A stretch of 64,000 bases of DNA from Acidobacteriaceae bacterium dw_441 (GCA_018449715.1 JAAVVA010000004.1:1-64000); one strand, 5' to 3'; positions 16,348 through 24,861 are shown, counted from the first letter of the stretch. Translations and numbers: made by a program. The notes: generated by a model not told the origin, from the letters alone.

Positions 16348-16537
16348 CTTGTCATTCCGCAGCGAAGCGGAGGAATCTGCTTCCCTTAGCAGGATGACCA
16401 AAGGTTGAGGATTTGCAGAATGACCGGGTGCCCCATCCTTCGCAGCCTCACCGCGAAGGGTGGGATGAACAAATCCAACACCCTCCACAACCGTCATTCT
16501 GAGCAGAAGGCGAAGAATCCCAGCATTCCCTTTGCAC
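16348..16537 (+). repeat. Composite repeat C1-B-C2 (locus 5)
   Basis: C1 from 16348 (CTTGTCATTCCGCAGCGAAG), B from about 16421 and C2 ending TTTGCA at 16537. It lies between two leftward genes yet keeps the same + orientation as copies near rightward genes. It fills most of 16187-16551. Confidence 0.95.
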
Positions 16538-16551
16538 TACCAGCAACCCCC

Positions 16552-17550
16552 TCACCGTCCCTGAGCCTTCCGGTAGGCATCAACATTCCGGTTATGCTCC
16601 TCGAGCGTAGCGGCAAACCGGCTATGCCCCTGCGAATCGGCGACGAAGTAAAGATAGTCGGTCTGGGCAGGCTGAATCGCAGCGCGAAAAGCGGCCATGC
16701 CGGGGTTGCAGATCGGCCCCGGAGGAAGCCCCGCATGACGGTAAGTGTTATACGGCGAAGGGGATTGCAGATCGGAGACATGAATCGTCCCGCGCCAGCG
16801 GTTGTCCAGCAGCGCGGCGTAGATCACCGTGGGATCGGTCGCCAGCGGCATCGACTTCGCCAGCCGGTTCAGGAAGACCCCCGCCACCAGCGGACGCTCA
16901 GCGTCCTGGCTGACCTCCTTCTCCACCAGCGACGCCAGAATCACCGTGCGCGGCACATCCCCCTCCAGCCCAAGCTGCTGCGTCGCCTGCCGGAAACGCC
17001 GCACCATCGCCGCCAGAATGTGGACCGGCGTCGTATGCCGGGCGAAGTGGTAGGTATCGGGGAAGAGATATCCCTCCAGCGATCTGGGCTTCGTCCCCGA
17101 GTTGGCGGTCCACTCCGCGATCAGCTCCGTATGCTGCCGCTCGGCGGCAAGAAAGGCATCCCGCTGCCCCAGCCCTGCGGTCTCGACCGCCTGGGCGATG
17201 TCGAAGATGTTGTACCCCTCGGGAATCGTGAGGGTGCGGGTATAGATATCCCCCTGGGCGATGCGCCGGTAGACCTCCGTCAGCGGAGCAGGGTGGTCGA
17301 AACGATACTCACCGGCCTTGAGCGTCCCTCCGCGAACCACCCGCAGGGCCTCGAAGGCGTAGCGATTCCGAATAATTCCCGCCTGCTCCAGTTGCGTGGC
17401 GATGGCCTGGGTTCCAGTGTGAGGGGCGATCTCGAGGAAGGTCTCCGAGGAGGGACCGAAGGGCGTGTAGACAAAATAAACAGCTGCTCCCGTAGCGGCA
17501 AAGGCCACCAGGGCAAGCAATAACAGCAGGGTCCCGAGAAACTTCAACAA
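16552..17550 (-). CDS. mltG: Endolytic murein transglycosylase
   Basis: 332 aa, single N-terminal transmembrane helix (about 4-27), LysM-like region and YceG catalytic domain. The family motif LEGYLFPDTYHF (158-169) and the catalytic Glu in ASLVEKEV (about 216) are present, followed by PLATDPTVIYA and SPYNTYRHAGLPPGPICNPG. MltG cuts nascent glycan strands in the periplasm and sets their length. The C-terminus stops next to a repeat. It is divergent from greA. Confidence 0.95.
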   Translation of the reverse strand: MLKFLGTLLLLLALVAFAATGAAVYFVYTPFGPSSETFLEIAPHTGTQAIATQLEQAGIIRNRYAFEALRVVRGGTLKAGEYRFDHPAPLTEVYRRIAQGDIYTRTLTIPEGYNIFDIAQAVETAGLGQRDAFLAAERQHTELIAEWTANSGTKPRSLEGYLFPDTYHFARHTTPVHILAAMVRRFRQATQQLGLEGDVPRTVILASLVEKEVSQDAERPLVAGVFLNRLAKSMPLATDPTVIYAALLDNRWRGTIHVSDLQSPSPYNTYRHAGLPPGPICNPGMAAFRAAIQPAQTDYLYFVADSQGHSRFAATLEEHNRNVDAYRKAQGR

Positions 17551-17735
17551 GATACGCCTCCGTAAGGGGTTTCGCCGGTCGAGACCGAGCCTTCCGCTCT
17601 ATTTTAGAGTGCCCGAAGCAGAGCCTCCCTCACCGCCCACCCCGGCGAAGTATTACCCATACTGATTCCAAAGCGTTTACCTCGAAAAGCACTCCAACCT
17701 CCGGAGTTTTGGGCGATTCATTAAGGCAGGAGTCG

Positions 17736-17804
17736 TATAATCATGTTTTCACCCATGCGCGATCTTCGGGCACGGGAAACCCCGTGGCTCATGAGCCCGC
17801 GGGC
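17736..17804 (+). promoter_or_regulatory. greA promoter -10 and structured leader
   Basis: TATAAT at 17736-17741 is a perfect -10; the -35 is weak. The predicted leader then holds CACGGG/CCCGTG (17771-17786) and overlapping palindromes GGCTCATGAGCC (17786-17797) and GCCCGCGGGC (17795-17804), which cannot all form at once. A leader-based control of greA is possible but unproven. Confidence 0.45.
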
Positions 17805-17830
17805 AATTTAAGCCGAATGCAGGAAGGTCC

Positions 17831-18310
17831 ATGCCAGGACAGATCATGAAGCGGCTCGAAGAGGAGATCAAGCAGCTCGAATACGAGCTGACGACTGAAC
17901 TCCCAGCCGAGATTAAAAAGGCAGTCGCCCTGGGCGACCTGAGCGAGAACGCCGAGTACCACATGGCCAAGCAGCGCCAGGTCTTCGTGAACGCGCGCCT
18001 GGGCCAGCTGAAGAAGCGGATGGGCGAGTTGGCGATGGTGAACCTGACCAACATTCCCCGCGACAAGGTGGGCTTCGGAGCCTCGGTCACCGTCTACGAT
18101 TCATCCAAGGACGAAGAGATTGTCTACCGCCTCGTCACCAGCGAGGAGTCCGACGTTTCAAAGGGGTTAATATCGACGACCTCTCCGATCGGTCGCTCTC
18201 TGCTGGGCAAGAAGGTCGGCGATACTACAACTGTGATCACCCCCAACGGCAAGCGCGAGCTTGAGATTCTCAAGTTGGTGACGATTCACGACGCGGCCCC
18301 CGTGGAGTAA
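17831..18310 (+). CDS. greA: Transcription elongation factor GreA
   Basis: 159 aa, full length. The N-terminal coiled coil (1-75) carries the tip acidic residues in GDLSENAEYH (Asp and Glu that enter the RNA polymerase secondary channel). The C-terminal FKBP-like domain contains VYRLVTSEESD and SPIGRSLLGKKVGD. GreA stimulates cleavage of backtracked RNA. AGGAAGG precedes the ATG. The phosphatidyltransferase gene follows 52 nt downstream and may share the transcript. Confidence 0.97.
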   Translation: MPGQIMKRLEEEIKQLEYELTTELPAEIKKAVALGDLSENAEYHMAKQRQVFVNARLGQLKKRMGELAMVNLTNIPRDKVGFGASVTVYDSSKDEEIVYRLVTSEESDVSKGLISTTSPIGRSLLGKKVGDTTTVITPNGKRELEILKLVTIHDAAPVE

Positions 18311-18362
18311 CCGCGTACCCCGTCGCCAGCGAGGACCGGCGGGAAAAGGACAGAGGTAAGGG

Positions 18363-18995
18363 TTGACCTGGACAAGCGCATTTGGCAAGGGCAGTGGCTG
18401 GCTGTTGCAGAAGATCGTGAACGGCCTTGCGCTCTCCCGCATCTCCCCCAACACACTCACCTTTATCGGCTTGATTATCAACATCGTAGCGGCGCTGTTC
18501 TTCGGCTTCGCCCGTGGATCGCACTCCAACCGCATGTTCCTCTACGCCGGTCTGACGATCATCGGGGCGGGCGTCTTCGACATGGTGGACGGTCGCGTGG
18601 CGCGCCAGACCAATCAGGTCTCGGTCTTCGGAGCTTTCTTTGATTCAGTGATCGACCGCTACTCCGACGTCGCCATCTTCTTCGGCCTTCTGGTCTACTA
18701 CGCTCGCGGAAACCGTCTCTTCTACGTGGGACTGGTGGCGTTCGTGATGACGGCCTCGCTGATGGTCAGCTACACCCGCGCCCGCGCCGAGGCGCTGATC
18801 GGAAGCTGCAAGGTAGGCTTCATGGAACGCCCGGAGCGCATCGTCTGCGTCATCCTGGGTGCACTATGCAATACCTGGGGCGTAATGGCCGCTGCGTTGT
18901 GGGTGCTGGCAGTAATGTCGACCATCACGGTGATCCACCGCATCCGCTACACCTACCTCGAAACCGAGCGCCGCAAGCTGCTACCCGCAGCCTAG
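18363..18995 (+). CDS. CDP-alcohol phosphatidyltransferase
   Basis: 210 aa from a TTG with GAGGTAAGG upstream; no ATG gives a full domain. The family signature D-G-x2-A-R-x8-G-x3-D-x3-D is complete in VDGRVARQTNQVSVFG and AFFDSVIDRYSD. Six hydrophobic segments place it in the inner membrane. The enzymes transfer a phosphatidyl group from a CDP-lipid to an alcohol such as glycerol-phosphate, inositol-phosphate or another lipid. Which alcohol is used cannot be seen; archaetidylinositol- or PGP-synthase-like roles are both possible. Confidence 0.9.
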   Translation: MTWTSAFGKGSGWLLQKIVNGLALSRISPNTLTFIGLIINIVAALFFGFARGSHSNRMFLYAGLTIIGAGVFDMVDGRVARQTNQVSVFGAFFDSVIDRYSDVAIFFGLLVYYARGNRLFYVGLVAFVMTASLMVSYTRARAEALIGSCKVGFMERPERIVCVILGALCNTWGVMAAALWVLAVMSTITVIHRIRYTYLETERRKLLPAA

Positions 18996-19014
18996 CACCA
19001 GCCGCCTTTCAGTA

Positions 19015-19130
19015 CCGTCATTCTGCCCCCCCCCCCCGAGCGAAGCGAAGAATCCCTGTATTTTTCTCGTACCGCCACAAAAGACCGGGTGCCCCATCCT
19101 TCGCAGTCTCACCGCGAAGGGTGGGATGAA
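19015..19130 (+). repeat. Repeat C2-B with a 12-C homopolymer (locus 6)
   Basis: C2 is interrupted after GTCATTCTG by twelve C (19026-19037) and then resumes with GAGCGAAGCGAAGAATCCC; B follows at about 19084-19130. The order C2-B is the reverse of the usual one. Confidence 0.93.
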
Positions 19131-19226
19131 AACCGTTCGAACCCGTACTTTTGCCTCTACAACTCCCATCCACAAAATCCCGCATCCACCTTTCCCGACG
19201 ATAAGACCGTCAGGAACACATCCTCG

Positions 19227-20960
19227 CTACGACAAAATCCTCTGCAACACATTCGTCTTCGCCAGATCCAGAACCTCATCCCCCCGCCCACTGAGCACCG
19301 ACTTCGCCGCCCACAGGGAGAACCCCTTGGCCTGCCCGAAGCTGATCGACGGAGGCATCGAAAGCTCCTGCCGGTTGACCATCACCTCGACCAGCGCCGG
19401 GCCGGGAGCCGCGAACGCGGAGCGCAGCGCGGCCTCAAGATCATTCGGATACTCCACCCGAACACTGTCCAGTCCGGCGGCCCGCCCCAGCTCGGCAAAG
19501 TTGGGATTATCGAGCGTAGTGCCATAGTTCACAATCCCAGCAGCCTTCATCTCTAGCTCCACAAACGCCAGCGAGCTGTTGTTGAAGACGACAATCTTGA
19601 TCGGCAGCTTCAACTGGCGCAGCGTCAGCAGGTCGCCCAGCATCATGGCCACGCCTCCATCGCCCGCCAGCGCCACTACCTGCCGCTCGCGGTGCGAGGC
19701 CTGCGCCCCGATAGCCTGCGGAACCGCCGAGGCCATCGACCCATGCACAAACGATCCCAGCAGGCGGCGACGTCCGTTCATGGTCAGGTAGCGTGCAGCC
19801 CACACCGTAGGAGTCCCAACGTCGCAGGTAAAGATGGCGTCCTCTGCGGCAATCTTGTCGACCAGCCGCGCAACATACTGCGGATGCATCGGCGTCTGGT
19901 TGTTGTCTGGCTGGGCCAGCTCCTCAAGCCCCTCACGAACCTTCTTGTAGTCGTTGAGGTGATGGTGCAGCCGCGTCTCATCGGCCTTGGGAGCGAGCAG
20001 CGGCAACAGCGCCGGAAGCGTATCCCGGATCGAGCCGACGAGCCCAAGATGAATCGGAGTGCGTCTCCCAAGCTGTTCGCCCCGAGCGTCAATCTGGATG
20101 ACCTTCGCCTTCGCAGGAAAGAACTGCCGATAAGGAAAGTCCGTGCCCAGCATCAGCAGCGTGTCGCAGTCCTCCATCGCGTGATAGCCCGAGCTGAAGC
20201 CAATCAACCCGGTCAGTCCAACGTCGTAAGGGTTGCCGTACTCGATGTACTCCTTGCCGCGCAGTGCGTGGACGATGGGAGCCTTCAGCGCAGCCGCGGT
20301 AGTCATCAACTCATCATGCGCGTCCTTGCACCCGGCCCCAGCGAGAATCGTGACCTTCTTCCCCGCGTTCAGAAGCTCGGCGGCGAGACGAAGCTCCTCG
20401 TCGTTGGGGCGCAGGACCGGCTGCGGCGTCCGTATGGGAAGCAACGCTTCTCCCTCAGCCTCGTGCAGAAAGATCTCCCCGGGGATGACAAGCACCGAAA
20501 CGCTGGACCGCGAGATCGCCGAGCGCATGGCAATCTCCAGCAGGCGCGGCATCTGCTCCGGTACCCCGACCATCTCGCAGTAGTCGCTGCACTCCTTGAA
20601 GAGGTTCTGCGGATGCGTCTCCTGAAAGTAGCCGCTCCCAATCTCGCCGCTGGGGATGTGAGCGGCGATGGCGAGCACGGGAACGCGGCTGCGGTGACAA
20701 TCAAAAAGTCCATTGATCAGGTGCAGGTTGCCCGGCCCGCAGCTTCCGGCGCAGACGGCGAGCGTGCCAGTCAGATGGGCCTCGGCCCCTGCGGCGAAGG
20801 CCGCGGTCTCCTCGTTGCGAACGTGCGCCCATTCGAGGGTTCCATCCTTGCGCATGGCGTCGGTCAACCCGTTGAGCGAGTCCCCGGGAAGGCCATAGAT
20901 GCGCTGCACTCCGGCGTTTTTCAAACTTTCGATCATGATCTCTGCGATTGTTTTTGCCAT
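19227..20960 (-). CDS. poxB: Pyruvate dehydrogenase (quinone) / pyruvate oxidase
   Basis: 577 aa, close to the 572 aa of E. coli PoxB. TPP-dependent fold with Glu50 (RNEETAAFAAGAEA) in the pyrimidine-binding domain, a central FAD-type domain (LLMLGTDFPY) and the TPP/Mg motif GDGGVAMMLGDLLTL with NNSSL at its end. The C-terminal VLDLAKTN resembles the membrane-binding tail of PoxB. It oxidises pyruvate to acetate and carbon dioxide and reduces quinone at the inner membrane, typically in stationary phase. It is transcribed alone. Confidence 0.92.
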   Translation of the reverse strand: MAKTIAEIMIESLKNAGVQRIYGLPGDSLNGLTDAMRKDGTLEWAHVRNEETAAFAAGAEAHLTGTLAVCAGSCGPGNLHLINGLFDCHRSRVPVLAIAAHIPSGEIGSGYFQETHPQNLFKECSDYCEMVGVPEQMPRLLEIAMRSAISRSSVSVLVIPGEIFLHEAEGEALLPIRTPQPVLRPNDEELRLAAELLNAGKKVTILAGAGCKDAHDELMTTAAALKAPIVHALRGKEYIEYGNPYDVGLTGLIGFSSGYHAMEDCDTLLMLGTDFPYRQFFPAKAKVIQIDARGEQLGRRTPIHLGLVGSIRDTLPALLPLLAPKADETRLHHHLNDYKKVREGLEELAQPDNNQTPMHPQYVARLVDKIAAEDAIFTCDVGTPTVWAARYLTMNGRRRLLGSFVHGSMASAVPQAIGAQASHRERQVVALAGDGGVAMMLGDLLTLRQLKLPIKIVVFNNSSLAFVELEMKAAGIVNYGTTLDNPNFAELGRAAGLDSVRVEYPNDLEAALRSAFAAPGPALVEVMVNRQELSMPPSISFGQAKGFSLWAAKSVLSGRGDEVLDLAKTNVLQRILS

Positions 20961-21115
20961 GTCGTCGTCTCCCTACCGCTGGCCGCATCTGCGGGGTGAA
21001 TGTTGTGAGATGAGCCTACACGCTTGTAAGGATGCTGACGCGCCTTGAAGATTCGATGAAGACCCCAGCCCGTAATATGTCGGAAGAACAAATCCCCCAA
21101 CCTCACCACAAGAGC

Positions 21116-21223
21116 CCGGGTGCCCCATCCTTCACGCAGTGAGGGGTGGGATGAACAAACTCCACGCCCCACAACCGTCATTCTGAACGCAGCGAAGAAT
21201 CCCAGCATTTCCTTTGCAGGATG
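21116..21223 (+). repeat. Repeat B-C2 with variant stem (locus 7)
   Basis: B has the stem CCCATCCTTCAC / GTGAGGGGTGGG around GCA: both arms differ from the usual B yet still pair. C2 follows and ends TTTGCAGGATG, which supplies a false upstream start for nth. Confidence 0.95.
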
Positions 21224-21268
21224 CCCATCTCGCCCGAAACGCGTAATCTTAAAAGGATTACCGACGCA

Positions 21269-21988
21269 ATGACCGAGCCTCTCTTCCAACACCACGCCGA
21301 GCCCGACGACCGGCTGGCGAACATTCACCAGTTGCTGCTCCAGCACTTCGGCGAACAGAAGCCCCGCGACCCCTGGGACCCTCTCTCGCAGTTCATCTAC
21401 TCGCTCCTCTCCTCGCGCACGAAGACCGAGACGACCTACGCCGTCGTCCGTCACCTGCGCGAGCGTTTCGGCACCTGGGAAAACCTCCGCGACGCCTCGC
21501 TCGCCGAGATCGAGAACGGCATCCGCGACGTGACCTTCCCCGAGCAAAAAGCAGTGCAGCTGAAGGCCTCGCTCGAAGCCATCACCGAACGCTACGGCAG
21601 CCTCACGCTCGACTGGCTCGCACGCTACCGCACCGAAAAAATCCGCTCCTGGCTCGAGCAGTTTCCCGGCGTCGGGCCGAAGACCTCTGCGGCGGTGGTG
21701 AACTTCTCCACCCTGCGCCGCCGCGCCCTGTGCATCGACTCGCACCACCTCCGCGTCACCCAGCGGCTCGGCCTGACCCCACGCGCCGACGCCGCCACCA
21801 CCGAGGAGCGGCTCATGCGCATCGTCCCCGAGGCCTGGGACGCCGCCATGCTCGACGAGCATCACCAGCTCATCAAAAAGCTCGGCCAGACCCTCTGCAC
21901 CTTCGCCGACCCGAAGTGCAGGCAGTGCCCCCTTCTGAAGCTCTGTCCCTACGGCAAGCGCCAGACCTCCGGAGAAGAAGGACGCTGA
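21269..21988 (+). CDS. nth: Endonuclease III-like DNA glycosylase/AP lyase
   Basis: 239 aa from the ATG at 21269; the frame opens 16 codons earlier inside a repeat. The helix-hairpin-helix LEQFPGVGPKTSAAV has the catalytic Lys, and IDSHHLRV holds the catalytic Asp. The C-terminus has the 4Fe-4S pattern C-x6-C-x2-C-x5-C (LCTFADPKCRQCPLLKLC). It excises oxidised pyrimidines and nicks at abasic sites. It is somewhat longer than E. coli Nth (211 aa) at the N-terminus. Confidence 0.93.
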   Translation: MTEPLFQHHAEPDDRLANIHQLLLQHFGEQKPRDPWDPLSQFIYSLLSSRTKTETTYAVVRHLRERFGTWENLRDASLAEIENGIRDVTFPEQKAVQLKASLEAITERYGSLTLDWLARYRTEKIRSWLEQFPGVGPKTSAAVVNFSTLRRRALCIDSHHLRVTQRLGLTPRADAATTEERLMRIVPEAWDAAMLDEHHQLIKKLGQTLCTFADPKCRQCPLLKLCPYGKRQTSGEEGR

Positions 21989-22049
21989 CGGATCTCGCAG
22001 CAAAGCCATCGAAGTGCTCTCACTACATGCAAAATATTGCACACTACCC

Positions 22050-22073
22050 CAATCACTCCCGATGCAGTGATTG
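22050..22073. promoter_or_regulatory. Inverted repeat upstream of a sigma-54-like promoter
   Basis: CAATCACT and AGTGATTG form a perfect 8-bp dyad with 8-nt spacing. It lies roughly 100-120 nt upstream of the predicted start of the PEP-CTERM gene transcript, the distance at which enhancer-binding proteins bind. It also lies 61 nt after the nth stop. Confidence 0.4.
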
Positions 22074-22146
22074 AATCTTCTTCCCCAAAATGCGTTTTTT
22101 GGCCGGAAAAGCAGGAATCGCATGTGCAGCCGGGTGTCTTCCTTTC

Positions 22147-22161
22147 GGCAGGTGAATTGCA
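22147..22161 (+). promoter_or_regulatory. Sigma-54 (RpoN) promoter-like sequence
   Basis: GGCAGGTGAATTGCA has GG and GC separated by ten bases and matches the TGGCAC-N5-TTGC consensus in all but two or three positions. It lies 93 nt before the PEP-CTERM gene start. PEP-CTERM genes in other bacteria are known to be driven by RpoN with the PrsK/PrsR pair. Confidence 0.55.
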
Positions 22162-22254
22162 CTACTCATTGGTATTCACAGACCTTCCTTGTCCTTCACG
22201 CTGGATCGGGCAAGGCCTGCGGAGAGTTCCTCTTCTAGTTGAAGGAATCGAAAA

Positions 22255-22890
22255 ATGCTCAAGAAACTGCTTTTTCTCTTTCCCATTGGTCTGCTGATGT
22301 TGGTTCCCTCTGCCAAGGCAGATACCATTGGGCCGTCCTGTGGCTCGTGCATGGGTTCGAGCTACACGCTTAACTACGAGACGACCGCTGATCCAACCGT
22401 CTTCAACATCTTTCTGAAAATCGACACGACCGACTTTACCGGGCCGGCGACCGACTATCTGAACTCCGTCTCTCTGAAGCTGGTGTCTCAGTCTTCGAGC
22501 ATCGACTCGGTGACGCTGCTCTCGCCCCTTTCGGACGGGTTCGGCACGACCATCGCCGGTGGCCTGAGCGCTCAGGGCTGCTCCGGCAATGGCGGAGGCT
22601 TCTTCTGCTCGGAAAGCGCAGACAAAGGCCTTCTCGTCGGTGGCATCTACACCTTCGAGTGGCAGCTTGCCCTCACCGATCCCAACAAGCTGTTCACCGG
22701 CATCGACCAGGCCTCGGTGAAGGCCCTCTACGTAACATCAAAGGGCAAACAGAACGGCATTACGTCGGAGGAGATCACGCTGGACCCGAGCACTCCGGCC
22801 TCGCCGGTTCCGGAGCCCTCGTCGCTGATGCTCTTCGGTACGGGCGTCGTAGGCTTTGCCGCAGCGATGCGCCGCAAGCTCATGGCGTAA
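22255..22890 (+). CDS. PEP-CTERM sorting domain protein
   Basis: 211 aa. Signal peptide 1-22 (KKLLFLFPIGLLMLVPSAKA-D). The mature part is Ser/Thr/Gly-rich and beta-like, with a CGSC near its start and two further Cys (CSGNGGGFFC). The C-terminus is a textbook PEP-CTERM: Pro-Glu-Pro at 186-188, a hydrophobic helix (LMLFGTGVVGFAAA) and basic MRRK. Such proteins are cut and sorted by exosortase to the surface or exopolysaccharide. No exosortase gene lies in this window. AAGGA precedes the ATG; a strong terminator follows. Confidence 0.93.
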   Translation: MLKKLLFLFPIGLLMLVPSAKADTIGPSCGSCMGSSYTLNYETTADPTVFNIFLKIDTTDFTGPATDYLNSVSLKLVSQSSSIDSVTLLSPLSDGFGTTIAGGLSAQGCSGNGGGFFCSESADKGLLVGGIYTFEWQLALTDPNKLFTGIDQASVKALYVTSKGKQNGITSEEITLDPSTPASPVPEPSSLMLFGTGVVGFAAAMRRKLMA

Positions 22891-22914
22891 CCAAACCAGA
22901 AAACATCGCTTCCC

Positions 22915-22950
22915 GGTCTCCTTCGTCCAAACGACGAAGGAGACCTTTTT
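22915..22950 (+). terminator. Strong intrinsic terminator of the PEP-CTERM gene
   Basis: GGTCTCCTTCGTC and GACGAAGGAGACC form a perfect 13-bp stem with loop CAAAC, followed at once by TTTTTCTTTT. Confidence 0.95.
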
Positions 22951-23100
22951 CTTTTGCCAGAATCTTCAAGCGAAAAAGAAGACGAATACAGCGATAACCC
23001 TCCTGTTTTCTGCACCATCGATTCCTGTTCCGGCACGTTTCCACACGCGCCCCTCCGAAGCCGCACAACTTCAAAGGGCAGTTCGGTTCTCTTACAGAAG

Positions 23101-24246
23101 ATGGGTTGCGCAAACGATCTTCCGCCAGGCTCTCGACGCATCAGGCCAACGCCTTGGCGCGCGGTGCTGTGGAGCATCCTCGCCATGACCCTGATGCTCA
23201 CCGCAACCGCCCATGCCGACATCGCCTTCCTGATGGAAGAGCCCTACGGAGGCTTCGGCAGCGTCAACCCCACCGGCCACGCCGCGCTCTACTTCAACCA
23301 CATCTGCGCCGATTCGCCGACGAAGCTCAGAATGTGCCGACCGGGCGAGATGGGCGTCGTCATCAGCCGCTATCACCACGTCGCCGGATACGACTGGCTG
23401 GCGGTCCCCGTCGTGCCCTATCTCTACGCCGTCGATCAGGTAAAGGAGATTCCCTCCACCGCCGACGCTGTCCTGCGCAACCAGCTGCGCGACGCCTACC
23501 GCAGAAAGCATCTCCAGGAGATCGCTCCCGATAACGTTACAAATCCAGAGGAGCCCCCGAAGGGCGAGTGGACGCAGCTCGTTGGTTCCGCCTACGACCG
23601 CGCCATCTACGGCTTCCAGGTGGAGACGACGCTCAAAGAGGACGAGCGCTTCATTGCGCACTACAACGACCGCAAAAACGTCAGCCACTTCAATCTCTTC
23701 TTCCACAACTGCGCGGACTTCTCGCGCAGCGTGCTGAACTTCTACTACCCCCACGCGATTCATCGCAACTTCCTCGCCGACCTAGGGCTCACGACCCCGA
23801 AGCAGGTAGCGCGTTCGCTGACGAAGTATGCGAAGCGCAATCCCGAGCTGCCGTTTACCATCTTCGTCATCCCGCAGGTGTCGGGCGAAATCCCACGCAG
23901 CCACTCTGCCGACGGCGTCGTCGAGTCCCTCGTGAAGTCGAAGAAATACGTTATTCCGCTGGGCGTGCTGTACCCGGAGTTCACTGCGGTGCTCGGCGCG
24001 ACCTACCTGACCGATGGCAGGTTCCACGCCCCGAAGAACGCCCCCGAGATCATGCTGCCGGGCGAGGATGCGCGCATCCTCGTCGCACGCGAGCGGATGA
24101 AGCAGATGGGAACCGTCGCCTCAATTAACGTCCATGCGGGTGTCGACGTCGAGGACCAGCATCGACCCCTGGACCAGCATGGAGTGAATCTTCAGCGAGT
24201 CGAGCGTGAAAGCGTAGCCGGTAGTCTCGGTCGAACGGCTGAGTAG
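23101..24246 (+). CDS. Exported hypothetical protein with His/NCxxF motifs
   Basis: 381 aa from the ATG at 23101; the open frame begins at 22954 in the terminator region. A signal peptide spans about 16-40 (PWRAVLWSILAMTLMLTATAHA). GHAALYF (about 60-66) and later HNCADFSRSV give a His-before-Cys order as in circularly permuted papain-like (LRAT/NlpC-related) folds, so a thiol hydrolase is possible; this is inference. Four further Cys occur near CADSPTKLRMC. The last 42 codons overlap the opposite gene at 24121-24246. Family not recognised. Confidence 0.75.
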   Translation: MGCANDLPPGSRRIRPTPWRAVLWSILAMTLMLTATAHADIAFLMEEPYGGFGSVNPTGHAALYFNHICADSPTKLRMCRPGEMGVVISRYHHVAGYDWLAVPVVPYLYAVDQVKEIPSTADAVLRNQLRDAYRRKHLQEIAPDNVTNPEEPPKGEWTQLVGSAYDRAIYGFQVETTLKEDERFIAHYNDRKNVSHFNLFFHNCADFSRSVLNFYYPHAIHRNFLADLGLTTPKQVARSLTKYAKRNPELPFTIFVIPQVSGEIPRSHSADGVVESLVKSKKYVIPLGVLYPEFTAVLGATYLTDGRFHAPKNAPEIMLPGEDARILVARERMKQMGTVASINVHAGVDVEDQHRPLDQHGVNLQRVERESVAGSLGRTAE

Positions 24247-24714
24247 CTGTCGCATCAGGTCGGCGGCATTCACCTTCATCTGTTGCGGAAGCTGATGGCT
24301 CAGAAACGGCACCAGCAGAAAGTTCAACTCACGCGAATCGCTCAGGTGGTCGATGCGAGCATCGCGAAAGCCGATCGTCTCGCCCTGCGCATCGGGCAGC
24401 ACCGAAACATCCACATCACGCGTCAGCGTAACGCCGATGCAGGCCCCGCGAACTCCCGTGCCCAGCTTGGCCCGCGTGTGGATATGAACGACGACACGGT
24501 CTTGTACGAAGGTGACACGCGGAGACTCCGCATAAACATAGCAGGCGGACTTCGCATCGCCGCGCAGATAGTAGCGGCCATCAGGGCTATTGAAAAGCTG
24601 TGTGCGTAGCGTGCGCTCAAGCGCCTGCGCGGAGATGCCGACCTCGGTAGCGCAGGCAGGCAGAACGAAGAGACCAAACAGGAGAGCGCAGAGTGACAGG
24701 GCACGCCGGAGCAT
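24121..24714 (-). CDS. Exported hypothetical protein
   Basis: 197 aa from the ATG at 24714 (an earlier ATG at 24744 adds ten residues). The N-terminus LRRALSLCALLFGLFVLPAC is a signal peptide and could be a lipobox (LPAC). The mature part shows alternating beta strands (RVTFVQDRVVVHIHTRAKLG, FTLDSLKIHSMLVQGSMLVLDVD), suggesting a lipid-binding or tubular beta fold. Two Cys (CYVYAE, GACIG) could pair. The 3' end overlaps the convergent gene by 126 nt. No family recognised. Confidence 0.7.
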   Translation of the reverse strand: MLRRALSLCALLFGLFVLPACATEVGISAQALERTLRTQLFNSPDGRYYLRGDAKSACYVYAESPRVTFVQDRVVVHIHTRAKLGTGVRGACIGVTLTRDVDVSVLPDAQGETIGFRDARIDHLSDSRELNFLLVPFLSHQLPQQMKVNAADLMRQLLSRSTETTGYAFTLDSLKIHSMLVQGSMLVLDVDTRMDVN

Positions 24715-24746
24715 AGTGGTGTTCTCAGAATAAACCGCCACCAAAG

Positions 24747-24861
24747 ACCGGGTGCCCCATCCTTCGCAGCCTCACCGCGAAGGGTGGGATGAATCCTTCC
24801 CGTACCGCCACGACCATCATTCTGAGCGAAGCGAAGAATCCCAGCATTTCCCTTGCAGGAC
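24747..24861 (+). repeat. Repeat B-C2 (locus 8)
   Basis: B with the canonical stem, then C2 CATTCTGAGCGAAGCGAAG and tail CCTTGCAGGAC. It sits between two leftward genes in the + orientation. Confidence 0.95.

Noticed and set aside
23092..23763. Separate - strand gene of 223 codons
   Set aside because: Shadow of the exported protein gene at 23101-24246; no signal or motif.
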